A stretch of DNA of 64,000 bases from the NCBI GenBank assembly GCA_963969395.1, contig OZ017795.1:9238001-9302000 (forward strand), given 5' to 3'. Below the pieces are notes generated by a model that made no database searches, was not told the DNA's origin, and worked only from the letters and a program-made list of their open reading frames with translations. This DNA is from Pseudoscleropodium purum. Lineage: Eukaryota; Streptophyta; Bryopsida; Hypnales; Brachytheciaceae. The position numbers were made by a program, and so were the translations under genes. Numbering within the stretch: the first letter of the stretch is position 1; each line of letters starts with the position of its first letter. Positions 11,831-24,100 of the stretch are shown here, one piece after another.

Positions 11831-12749
11831 CTTGTATCAGTAAATCAATTGCAGTGCCTTTGACGACTTGATGTTGATGTGTTGGTAGGTTGATATTAGT
11901 TGTCATTCCGTTTAAGTCTTATACTTTGCTATCATTGGTCTGCAATTTTTAGTTGTGACAATTCAGTAGAGTTTGTAGTTTGGTTTGCTTCCATCAATTA
12001 AAATGATTGTCACCACTTCTCGCTGATGCAAAATCATGTGCATTTATTTTCTTTCTTTTCTCAAATTTTCTCGATCCAAAATTCATATTTTCTTAAAGGT
12101 TACGCATCTTCATGTTTTGAAAGCATGTATATTAGCTAGCTCCTTGTGCATGAAATTTGATGCCGTGAGGGAATACATAATATTCACTCAAACTAGGGTA
12201 AGTTGGAAGTTGTGGATATTTGGTACAGTTGTTGATGTTGGGTTGTTGAATTGTTAGGGATAGAGCTTAAACGGATCCTATTGACAAACCACAAACTCAT
12301 CAACTAGTTTAAGCCCGAGGGAATGAAGTCGAGCTATTTTGTGTTGGATGTTTTGAATTTGTTCCAGACTTCAAGAACTTATGGTCTTAAATGGACTAGC
12401 CTTTCCCAAGATGATGGTGTAGATTACCTTGGTATCTAAGCCACCTTCGCAAAATGTGCAAAGTTGGAGATGTTATTTCAAAATTTCAATATTTCAATAT
12501 TTCAAAATTTCAAAAAAACCTATGCATTCTTCTTCATTAAGAGATTTTCACTAGTACCAAAAATGCAATTAGGAGGTGCATAGTTTAGGGGATCAAAAAT
12601 AAAAAACCAAACAAATACTCTATCCTAAAGTGAAGACTAGTTGTTATAATCAAAATCAAAATAAAAGTAATTTTCTAATTTTTTAATCCATAAGAACGTT
12701 GAAATTCAATAACTTTCACATTATAGACATAGGAAGAACGGGAAGGCAT
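11831..12749. other. AT-rich gene-free DNA
   Basis: No gene or clear element is recognised. A small AATTTCAATATTTC-type repeat lies near 12480-12512. Confidence 0.4.
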
Positions 12750-12867
12750 TACCCTCCCTTGTATTCATTTGTAGGGTGTATCTTCACCCCCCCATTTGAC
12801 TTTATATTTTAAGAAAGTCAAAGGAGGGATGAAGATACACCCTACAAATGATTACCAAGGGAGGGTA
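12750..12867. mobile_element. Stowaway-like foldback MITE, 114 bp
   Basis: A near-perfect inverted repeat with arms of about 53 bp and a loop of roughly 10 bases. Ends are TA-CCCTCCCTTG and CAAGGGAGGG-TA, and the arms share the stretch CATTTGTAGGGTGTATCTTC. A TA dinucleotide on each side plus CCCTCCC-type ends fits Stowaway MITEs of the Tc1/mariner superfamily. RNA from either strand would fold into a long hairpin, so a small-RNA precursor is an alternative reading. Confidence 0.85.
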
Positions 12868-15800
12868 ACACCTCCCCATTTTTCTTGTGAGATCCAAAGA
12901 CTATAGAATGAAGCTCGTATATTCCTCTTTATTGAGGACTTTCTAATAATATTAAGAATGCACCTAAAGAATGTATGGCTTAAGAGATCTCAACACAACA
13001 AACATTATGTGTTGAAACACCACTAAAAAGCCCATGTATCCCTCCTTGCCAAGTACTTTCCAATAATACCAAAAATGCAATTGATGGATGCACAACGGAA
13101 CAGACAATATGGAAGATCTCAATATAACAAACAAAACAAACAACCTAATTGAAAGCATGGATTGGATTCCTTATAATTGCTAGCAAGATCCAAAAAATTT
13201 ATAAAAAAATAAAATATTATTTTAATTTTTTTTTAATTTTTTTAATTTTTTTCTTCTTTATTTCTTTTTAAATTTGTAAAGGACTAGAAGTCCATTTATT
13301 TTGGGATTTAAATTTCATTTTTAAATAGGCCATTATATAGTCTAACCTTGTTTTTTTTAAATTTGAGGGGAAGCAAGTATCATGTCATCTATCTTTGTAG
13401 CACACAAATTTGTGCTCAATTTAAGAAAACAAAATTGAGAAGTGAAATATGTTTTGGGTCTCAACTTCAACAATTAAAATTTTATTTTTTGTTGATTAAT
13501 TATTTTAATTTAAAAATAACACCATCTTGCTATATAGCTAAATTTTTAAAGAATATTCTTTTATTCAAATCTCAATTGAAACATGTAAAACCCAAAAATT
13601 ACAAGACATTTATATCTGAAGATAGGTTGTTTGTTTTGTTTGTTTGATTGATATGTTGAGATTTAACAAACCATGAGGCATTGCATGCACTTTTAGTACC
13701 ATTGAAAAGCTCTTTGCAAGGAAAGATGCACAAACTTTGTTTTGTGGTGTTTGGACCTATATAGAAGTTATTGAATTTCAAGAGGTTTTATGTTTCAAAA
13801 ATTTGAATTTAAGTATCTTTTATTTTTTTAAATTCAATTTTTTTGACATTGGTTGTCTAAATGCCCCCAAACAAAGCCCTTGCACTTGATTGTGTATAGA
13901 GCTTTTTATTCATGAAATTTTTTTGGCGTTTAGACCTACAATATAAAACTTATGGTTTTTATTTAATTAAAAAAGTGAATCAAATTCTCTTTTATTTTTG
14001 AAAATCTAAACACCACAAAACAAAGCCTTTGCATTCCTTTGTGCATAAAGCTTTCTATTTGTACCAAAAATGCAACCTCTTGTACAATGGTGTCAAAGTT
14101 ATTAAATTTCAAAGTTTTAACTAAATCAATTGTAAAATTTATTTTATTTTATTTACTTTTACTTTTACTTTGAATGAGGCAACAATAATGGGCACACTAG
14201 TGTATCTTAAATGAGACTTTGTATCAAAGGTTTTTTTGTGGCTTTGCAAATGCATAGTTCAACTTTTAAAGAAAAAAACTAGCAAAAATGTATTCGTCTT
14301 GCAACTTATGCAAGGTGATGACTTTCCTTGAAAATTAGTTGTGAATCTATAGAAAAATATCAAAAGAAGATAAATCAATTTTCTCAAAAACTTATTTCCC
14401 AACTTATTTATATCAAAACCAACAAAAAGACTCAATTGAATATAACTTTGAAAAAGCTAATTCACATTCTATAAAATTCAATTTCCAATCTATGTGCAAA
14501 TTTTCAATTGTTGTATTGCATTGCAATTGCCCCGCCAACCTACATCCTCCTCTCCATGGATTAATTATAGAAAATTTGAACAAATATTTATTGATAATTT
14601 TTTAGAATATAGTAATGTATTGTTTACATTACATATACTTTACTCAAGGATTGAATCTTCATTTTGACTTCAATCCCCAAGACCAATGGTTATTCCTTCA
14701 CCAAAAAATCCTCAAAACTATCATTTACAGTGTTCAAAGCAAAAATAAATAAACAAAATAGTATTAAATGTAATGATAGGATCTTGAATTAGACTGTTTC
14801 TCTAAACTGAATGTTATGCATGTTGTTATTGATGTTACTGAAACTGCTAGGGAGGTCCACGCCTCTTTTCTCTTCATCTTCGAGAAATGTTAAGAGCCTT
14901 ATTATCAACCACATGTGGTACCCTGATTTACTTTCTTTGTATATAACAGGGTACTGTCACTCTGTTGAGATTGTTCAGAATTTCAAATTTCAGAGACAGG
15001 AGAATTGGTAGTGAGTGCTTTTCGGAAATCAGTGTGAAAACGGCTTAAGTCTAGTGACACCAAATATTATATCAATGTGAAAAAACCGCCATGGCCAAGC
15101 TTGTAGTTCTGTTTTGGACCTCTGTAGGTGGATGCCTACAGAGTCTTACAAATCGTAAAAGATTGACTAAGATACTTTCAAGTAGAAAAATTTCGGATCA
15201 TTTCGTGTTATGATTGCATATGTGGAGTAGGGCACTTTCATGAGATCGTTCAGTTGAAACGCAGAAATGGAACATAGCTTCTATGGACAGATCAAAGTTG
15301 TGGATTTCGTTGAAGGCATTCTGCAGATGCATTCTACAGATGCATTCGTTGAAGGTTTCACTATCTATAAAAGAAATCAGTATTCTCAGGATGCGAATTA
15401 CTTACTTCAGATTCTCTCATTCATCATATACTTCCTCCGATGAAAACACTCCACCCAGGATTTGAAATACAATTGCTCACTGACATTAATTACTTGTCAA
15501 CAAAAGAAAACCAACATTCAATCCCGTACACACACAAAGTTCTGACAATCTATTATATTCGATCAAATGTGGTTGAATCCATCAAATGTGGTTGAATCAA
15601 TCAAGCCTCCAGGCAATTGCAATCCAAACTAGCAGTCAAACTTGCTTCCTACCTAAGAAAGAAGCTGTACAAGAACTCCCAATTAATACACAAAACAACA
15701 GATGAGATGAAAATAAATCATTGAACCGGTTGAACAAGCTCAGTCAGTCAAAGGTTGGTGTCGTCACGGAGCTAGCCATGCTCACATGAAGGGACACAAC

Positions 15801-16882
15801 AGAAGGACGAGTATGTAGCCACTTTGAAGTCCTACTTGAAGTGCAGTTCCAAGTTGTACAACAGTTAACCAAAAACTCATGTTGACCCTCATCATCCTAT
15901 GATTAAGTACTTCACTTTCTAGGCAGTCTTACTTGCAGACTGACTCGTCAAAATTGCCTTTAAATATATGGTAACGTCAATTTGAAGTTGGGTAGCTGTT
16001 ATTGAGTGATTATTAGATTAGGCTCTCTAGGGGTGTTCAATTTGCAGAGAAAGAAATTCAGAGGCTATGAACTGTGGAGCTAGATGGGTGTACGTGGAGA
16101 TTGAGAAACCCAAATTCAAACGGTTAGGAACTCGGTCCTTGTGGCGGTCCATCTAAAGTTAATGTCTGTACGTGTACAAGATTCCTGGCATGGGAGTCCA
16201 AGCAAAGAGGTTTCAATTCACTGAGGAATGCCGATAATATGCGAATTCTGGAGAGCTGTCATCGATTGAGGCTAGAATTGTATTGGTGGAATTGGAATTT
16301 GAAGCGGGTTGTTAACCCTGGAAAGACAGACTTGTGGCCGTGGAAATCCATACGTTTTGATACCATGTAAATCATTGGCCTAAGAAAATCCAAAAGCACT
16401 CATTGGAAATCTAACTACTGTACATAGAAGATCTTCCCTTTCTATCTCTAATTCTTAGGATGAGGAGTTTCAGAAAGTCCAAACTTTTGTTACTGATGTA
16501 TCCCTCAATTTATGCACCTTCTATGTCAAATACAGACGTAATACTATGTTGCATCCAAAATTGGGCTTCCGTTAAGTTACTGTGGTCACTTTACCTTAGC
16601 TAGTGTGAGAGCACTGGCAGCTCTGAGTGCCTGTTGGCTTTTATGAGACTTGTGAAACTTGTATCCATTAAGTTATATGCAAGGAAGAGGATTTGTAAGA
16701 AAAGTCCAGATAAGTTATTGCTGGGGTGGGGTGAGGTCAGGAATTTAATGACTGAGGAAACTTGTCAAATAGTGAGGCTATAAAGAGTTAAAAGACTTTC
16801 CTGATGTCTGAAAAGCATTAATACTGACTCGCATTTCATTCAATACTTGTCATTCAAAGCTGGACAAATTGAGCATTTGTTC
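12868..16882. other. 4 kb AT-rich gene-free DNA with decayed repeats
   Basis: No gene is recognised. Around 13680-14110 several related blocks occur (TGCACAAACTTTGTTTTGTG, then GACCTATATAGAAG-type text) that recur at about 26295-26450 and 43975-44140. A 19-bp direct repeat (ATCAAATGTGGTTGAATC) lies at 15559-15602. The DNA from 14.8 to 16.8 kb is less AT-rich but shows no credible exon. Confidence 0.4.
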
Positions 16883-17220
16883 ATTCAATACTTCGCCAAA
16901 GCAAAGGACACTTGAACACCTGGCAGCTGGCACAAGTAATCCAACTTCAGTAGCAATGCAATATATTGACCATTTCTTTCATAAAAGATACAGTTAATCC
17001 AAAATTCAATATTCTGATGATACCCACGAGATGTCCGGTTCGACTCCCCATGCTGACATTGCTCACATGGGGGCTCTTTGTGTTGGCACACAAGGAGTTG
17101 TTGTGTTGTCCCTCCATAACGGGGATTAAGTCCATGGTCTTGCCATGGCAATATCTAGTCAGTCATAACTACAGCCCTTAAGGTCATAGGTTTTAAAAAA
17201 AAAAAAAAAAAATTCAATAC
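16883..17220 (+). mobile_element. SINE-like poly-A retroposon with 9-bp target duplication
   Basis: A body of about 320 bp (16892-17211) ends in a run of about 18 A and is flanked by direct repeats ATTCAATAC at 16883-16891 and 17212-17220. The sequence CCGGTTCGACTCCCC at about 17036-17050 matches an RNA polymerase III B box (GGTTCGAnTC). The A box is not clear: TGGCAGCTGG near 16922 is too far upstream for an ordinary tRNA-type spacing. A tail plus target duplication show retroposition; the SINE label is inference. Confidence 0.65.
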
Positions 17221-18123
17221 ATGAGAAACCAAACTGAAGATTGATTGAAATTTAGGAATTTCAATTGTCAACTTTTCAAGAAGAGATGCTGAAATGCACT
17301 TGCAAGCTGAACAAGTTTGCAACAAGAGAGCATTTAAATTGTGATCTCATGCTTCCTCTGATGTAACTCTACAACTATCAGTATGAAATTCTAATTGCCC
17401 TTACTTTTAATCAATCTTCAAATCTTCAAAACCGTACCTCTACAAACTTTTAAGTTTCATAAATGTGTAAAGAGTAACAAGTGGTTAATTGCAAGCACCT
17501 CTACGTACTCTGAATAGAATGTATAATTTTCATACTTTTCTTTCTAAATAATGTTCAATACTATCCTCAAAATAATCTTCACAAATTGAAAATCTAAACC
17601 CTATGTGAACATCTTACAATGCTACTGTTCCTCCAACCAAATGTTACAATTCTACTGAACATGAGAATTCATTCTTTGGAATGATGCAAGTACTACTTTT
17701 AACATCTATTTTTCATTGGATGTGAGCACTTTCTACATTTTTGACCCATTGCCTAGTCTCTCACTTGGGGTAGAGACAAAAAAAACTTAAAAAGCAACAT
17801 GTAAGTAACTAAGTATGTGTGTACTTAAGTTTTATTACCTTAGAAAAACCGATTTTTTTTCTGCAGTCTACCGAACTCCACTTTGAGACGCTTGGTCATT
17901 CCGTGAATTTCTGCTGGTTTTCTTCAACAAGAGAGGGTAAAGTAACAAAAGAGAACTAGTGGACTTTTCCAACTGACCTCAACGGTGAAAATTTTCCACT
18001 TCCAGTCTATGCAAAACAGCACACGAAGGCTCTGCAATCTCACTGACTGTTTGCTGCAAATCAGAGAACTGCTGATCAGTTCGAATGCAATGAGAATCTC
18101 CTACTTGATCAATACTTGGGAGA
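17221..18123. other. Region downstream of the protease gene
   Basis: No gene is recognised. The part nearest 18123 is presumably the 3' untranslated region of the minus-strand protease gene. The polyadenylation site was not located. Confidence 0.4.
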
Positions 18124-21100
18124 CTAGAGCTTGACGGGGTAAGACTCCAGATTCTTCTTGAACTTTTCTAAGCTTTCAATGAGGACAGTCCTTCGGGCTT
18201 CAACTTGGCCCACCTTTGAGGTTTCGCCTACGGGATCATCAACATCACCCTCTCGAGCATTAAGCCCCACCACATGGAGACACAGGTGCCGTCGTAGACG
18301 CGAACGCGGCCCTAGGAAACGGCGACACCAGTTTATCAACTCCTTTTTCGACACTTGCAGCAACTCAGTAGCCTCGTGTTTGTTGGCATCAAACAGATAT
18401 CTGAATCAAAAACAGAAATGAAACGGCATTGATCAGAAGACAGAAATTTGAGAAGCCTTCATGCCACGACTTCTTTGGTTAGGAATTAAAAATTAAAGTT
18501 GGAAAGTTTTTAAGGTTCTTACAACTAAATCCTCCAAAGTTTTTTAGTCCAAGAAAACAGCAATGAATCAGAAGACATAAGTCAGAGACGATCATAACAT
18601 TATTGAGAGTGTGCTGCAACAATTTAGCGCACATTTGCTAATTCAAGGAGGAATCAGGGTATTCAAGATGCTGTGATTCTTCAACATCTTCCTTTGGTAC
18701 AAATTTTCTCAATCTTGAGTTCAAGAACGACAGCGTTGGTACTCAATTATTAAAGACAGGTGTTGCTATAGCGAAAAATTTGGGTGTTCAACACTACTGA
18801 AGGATTCAATGAAGCTTTGGAAATGTAAAGCCATTGTATAATTTGCAGCATACCTGCGGTCCCAAATGTGCTCCCAGTGACGCTCACTGTCCTCGTACAA
18901 AGAACTAGGTATGCCCTGTTTTGAAGCTATGAGCGACTCCTTGTGAGACAGGAAGTCCTCTTCCTCCATGTTTGTCTGCCACACAAGTTTTGCCAGCTGT
19001 CAATCCCCTGGTTTATTTAGGCCTGCTAGCCAGTATCTGAAACGATTTTAAATTACATCGTGAAGATTCGAGCCACTTCACAACTGTTGTGGAGGTTAAA
19101 TTCCTCCCAAGACTAGACCCATAAACTAGACGCACGTGTAGTATCAACTACCGTATTTCAAGAGAAGTGGCCAAAGCTTGAAAACTGTATACATAGACTA
19201 AAGCTATAACAGAGAAAAACAACAACGTTTATTGAAACTGTGACCAAGACATCATTTAATTCTTACCAGCATTTGGGGTATCTGCATGATGAAAGCATTT
19301 ATGCGGCCCTCAAGGTATGCAGGGCTATATTTTGCAGATTGCACCATGAAGCTGATACCTAGAACTCCATGAAGGTCTGAACAATCACTCTCCACAACGT
19401 ATCCCAGCTGCTCCTTGGTTCTGAACATGAAATTAGAGACAACTAATGCAGATGCAGTCAGTAGTATCACAATGGCTATAAAAGTTATAATAAAAGATTG
19501 CGACACTGGTCAATGAAAGTATTCGCAGGCGGCAAATACTATGTGAAAGTTAGAAAGAGTTGTCAGCAGGCATTACAAAGAGGGATACTCACCGAAGCTG
19601 ATTGAAGTAAGGTTCAGCTATGATATCTTCAAATAAGTCGATTAAGCATCGAAGCCTTATGGATTCCTTCCCTTGATCTTGTCCGATTTGAAAATATGAC
19701 TACAGAAATGCCAGAGATGTACAACTCAATAAGACTACTGCACTGGGACAAATCAGACGTGAACGTAAACATCGGCTTTTATTCTATAATATTAAGCTTA
19801 TGACCCTCCTTGTGCAACAGTGTCGTGACGTACAATTGATCCAAGAGTTGCCCTTCTGGGTCCCGTTCCCAATATGTTTCTACCTAGGGGACTGACTACC
19901 GCCACTACCCATTAAATCTTACTTAAAAGGTGGGAGTTTGTAAACTTATGGGGATATACTCAACGTTTCTAATTCCTAGATACAAGCAAGTCATGAATAA
20001 ATCACTGCGGTTGGTTATGTGAATAATTCAGATGGAGGTTACAAATCCTGAGGTCGTACCTGAACTACGGAATTTCTTTCATATTCACATTTGCAACTCT
20101 CCTTATACAGCACAGAAGTTCCGGCGGGCAGTTTCACAACACAGTTTGTCGGCCTTGCGTCGAGTGGTAAGGGGCTAGTGACCAGAGCTTCCTGGAAGAT
20201 TTGGGCTATGAAAATGGCTTGCTCCTTAAGAACGTTGCCTTCGAAAAAACACTCAATGTATGCCTGCCACAGAAATCGAGTTTAAAGTCGGTGGTCTAAG
20301 TCCTAATCTAAAGCAAAGCAAAGCAAAGGTGAACGAGATAACTGACCCTATGGTAAGCACCACTACTCACTTTGCTGAAGAGATTCGCTGCAAACTTAGT
20401 GAAATCTTGAAAAGTAAGATTATGCAGACAATCACGTCTGAGGTCGATGCTCCAGAATCTCTTGCTCAATGCTTCTGTTGAAAGATACGTCGCATGGTCA
20501 ATCGGATTCTCATTCGCCCTGATGTATTCTTCTGACAAGTCCTCTACAGTCCTCTGCATGAGCAACAAAGCAGAACCCATCACATTCATGGTTTCGACAA
20601 GAGCATCACATTAAGGAACAAGTTCGAGAGAGAATGAAAAATGTAGCAACCTCAAAATCCAATTCTGTTGTGGTGAGAGTCTTCATGTGACTCGCGACTT
20701 TTCGAGCGAGGGCAGGCAGCTTCTCGCTGAAACCAAATATCTTCAACTCTATTCTATACCCCGACAAACTGATCGAGGTCTCCAGATTTGCAACGTCAGC
20801 CTGCACAACGCAAGATCATGTAGAAGCGTTTCATCTTTGAGTATATATACCCGCCTGCAGCTCTAAAACAATTCATCTTCCATTATTTCTTACAGAGCAG
20901 TACAAATACTGACTAGTAAATAGATTTTTTTCCATGCAAATCACCGCCTTTGTACTACAATGTAATTTATTCTAAAACTGATGAACTCGTTGCTCAAAAT
21001 CAGAGGATAATTACTTCAAATCATTCACCACTTGAATCTTATCAAGATAGCACGATACAGATAGATATGAACGTTTGATCTATTTTGAGGTGACGAAAAA

Positions 21101-24100
21101 ATCAGGTTCTTACCAAGTATATTGTCTCGTTCAGTTCGGTGGTTAAGCGAATCAGGTATATTTGAGCGAGCACTGCATCAGTGATTTGCTTGGTTGCTGG
21201 GAAGAACATTATTGAGAAACATGCATTAGTCCGTGGTGCACTGAATCTCCTTTCATGCTTGTGCCAAACCTTGAGGGCAGCGGAGTCAATCAGACAGCGT
21301 GGATGCTTGAACACATCCTCTTCCTCATTGCTGGTGAAGACGGTGAAGTCATGAGGAATAAACTCATTGCACACTGGCATATACAGTGCTGGATCCACAG
21401 ATGGCGGATCGGACCAGAGTTTGAGTAGACCAGCTGGTAAAGTTTCTACAGTGAAGGGAGTATTAAACCATGGCTCAATCTGCACATCTGACAAGTGTGC
21501 ACAGGGTCATAGCTTTGGTGCGCAGGTGAAGGGAAGATGTGGCATCAGGCAGGAAGGATCAAATTGATTTATGAGCATTCTCAACATTGAGACTAGTTTA
21601 TTTAACTAACTTCTGAGTTGGTTGGATCAATTACCAGCAGCCGTTCTGTCAAAGTAGTGTAACAAAAGGTCGACGCGCATGTTATCTGGGGTCAACTGAG
21701 ATAGGACGCTAGTGACCAAATCTAGATTCCATATATCATGCGCATAATCCCCATATATGACATGCGCTTCGGAGTATAAGTGCATATTGGCTGTCAGCAA
21801 TTTCAACAGTACAATTGTTAGAGCTCATTGAAAAATACAGAGAGGTCAGCCTCTCGCTTCTCTTTGAAAAAGATACAGAAGATTTAGGGCCAGAATACAC
21901 ATATCTGGGTTCTAAATAGTTGAAAGCGGGATAGTCAGTTCTCCATAATTATCCTCGGTGGAGAACTAGTGCAATCGAAGAGGTGGTAAGAAATAACAGT
22001 AGTATTCACGCTCTTGCAAAGACAGCAGTGATAATTTAATCGCGGAAGAGAGATTGCCAGTATATCAATAGCATATGCCGGGATAATTTGGTTGAAAAGG
22101 TGACGTAGGGGGAGGCCAGTGATTCCACGTAAGTCAACATGAAAATCACGACAGCAATAACGTTCTGAAGAAAAGGACCGATATCAATCCACAATCCACA
22201 ATCCACATAGATGACTTCAAATTTTCCTGAAATACAAGTTTCTGAGAGAAATCTGTAACATATCTGGAGTAAGTGTGAAGTGTTAGTTCTTCAAGCATGA
22301 CGGAGGAAATGACATACTAGCAAGGCTTACTGCGTACTCGTCTTGTGAGGGGTCCTCAAAGTACTCGAAATTCAATTTGCTGATAGCTTTCTGCTCTTGA
22401 AAGACCCATTCTTGTGGCCCCGCTGATCGTAGCAATTTCAGGTACTGGAATAAGAATCCAATCACCTCCATGACCTGCACATTCACTATTAATCACAAGG
22501 TCGGAAAGATTTCAGAAACGACCCCCTTCAAGAGACGTCAAAGATTGTCATCAAAAGCATGTCATCTCTTTAAACAACATGCAGACTAAGAAATACGAAC
22601 ATTCAGTCAATAGTTGAGACCTCGAACCAGTACGAGTGAAGGTCTCTTCAGGACTATAACATCTACAGTAAGACAATCTAAAACATTTAAATTCAGACAA
22701 ATGAGATGCATCGTCTTTAAAATTAGGGAAAGAAAAAACAGATTGCGAGGTTTGACCAAAGAAGTACTAAAACGTAAGTGACCAGAATCTAGAGGGCGCG
22801 TGAATCATACGTTTTCAGCACCATGTATAGTTAAAGCTATGGTAACTGTAAACAAGAACACAATCGAGTTGGTTTCAAGTCCATTGTCTCCACAACCGGC
22901 AGTTATTGACCTGCCCCAACCTTTGCTTTTGAGCAGTGATAGCAAACTGCCTTTGCCCTCTGCAACACCGTCAAACAGTTTTATATTCAATGTACGTACA
23001 CGCAGGCTGTACCGAATTTTTAATCTGTCGGATAATCAGTTCTGAAGGATGCAACACAATTCACCCCAAAGAACTAGAGAAGGGTCTTGAGGAGTAAGTT
23101 TCATGCGTACCATGACCAATAATGTGGGCATAATAATCATGCGGTTTTGAGAGATAGGCGCTCTCCAGGCAGGGGAGAGGCCAGTTGATTGTCACTAAAG
23201 TCTGTTCTGTTCCAGCTGCAACACGGTACAACCGATTGGGTTCCCAGATGCGGCCTTCACAATGGATAGTTATTCTTCCGTGACCACCTTCCCTGATTGC
23301 ACCAAAAAGCTCCACCACCCACTTTTGCAAGGTCTCCAATGACTCTGCAATAGGCAAGGACAGTCAACTACATTTACATAGGCCCACAGTCGATAAATCA
23401 CATTTGGGGCTCAATCTGAAGTGAATTTCATCGTCTGAAAATTGAACTAACCACTGTCGCTCGAAGTGAAATGACAGAGGATCGGATAAGCTAGGGCTTA
23501 CCACCCACCTCCACCAAGTACTGCGAGTTTCATACGTCCTGCAAGGTAGTACTTGTTATAGAGCTCCAAAAGCTTGGATCGCATGTCTATTCCTTTTCTA
23601 GCGGGCTCACACTGCAAACTTTTCCTGTTTCCTGCAACCACATCACACTACTCCTGACGCTCAAATGCGATTGATGCTAAATCTAGAAGAAAACCTTCTC
23701 AGAGGTAATGCAGAAAACCTAGCAGCGGTAAACCCCGTCAATTGTAAAACCATTAAGACAGTTTCTGCAGTAAACCCTGTTAATTGTAATGCAGCTGGAA
23801 ATTCTAGAATACCTCCTGGAGGCTGCTTTATCTCCGGGTAAAATTTTACGAATCTAGCGACGTTGCCATAATGGAGCTTCGATTTAAAACCTCAACTGTG
23901 CTTCAGATTATTCAGCGATATCAGGAGACTCACCCCAAGCGAAACGATTGAAGGGATGGGATGGTATTGCTGTATGGCATTGAACTTGGGAAAGACGGTT
24001 CATATCATTGCTCGCTGCTTGCACAAACTCTGTCCATAGCAATCGAGACCTCAAAGGGTTACTGATGCAAGCTGAGATAAATGACCAAACACACTGGACT

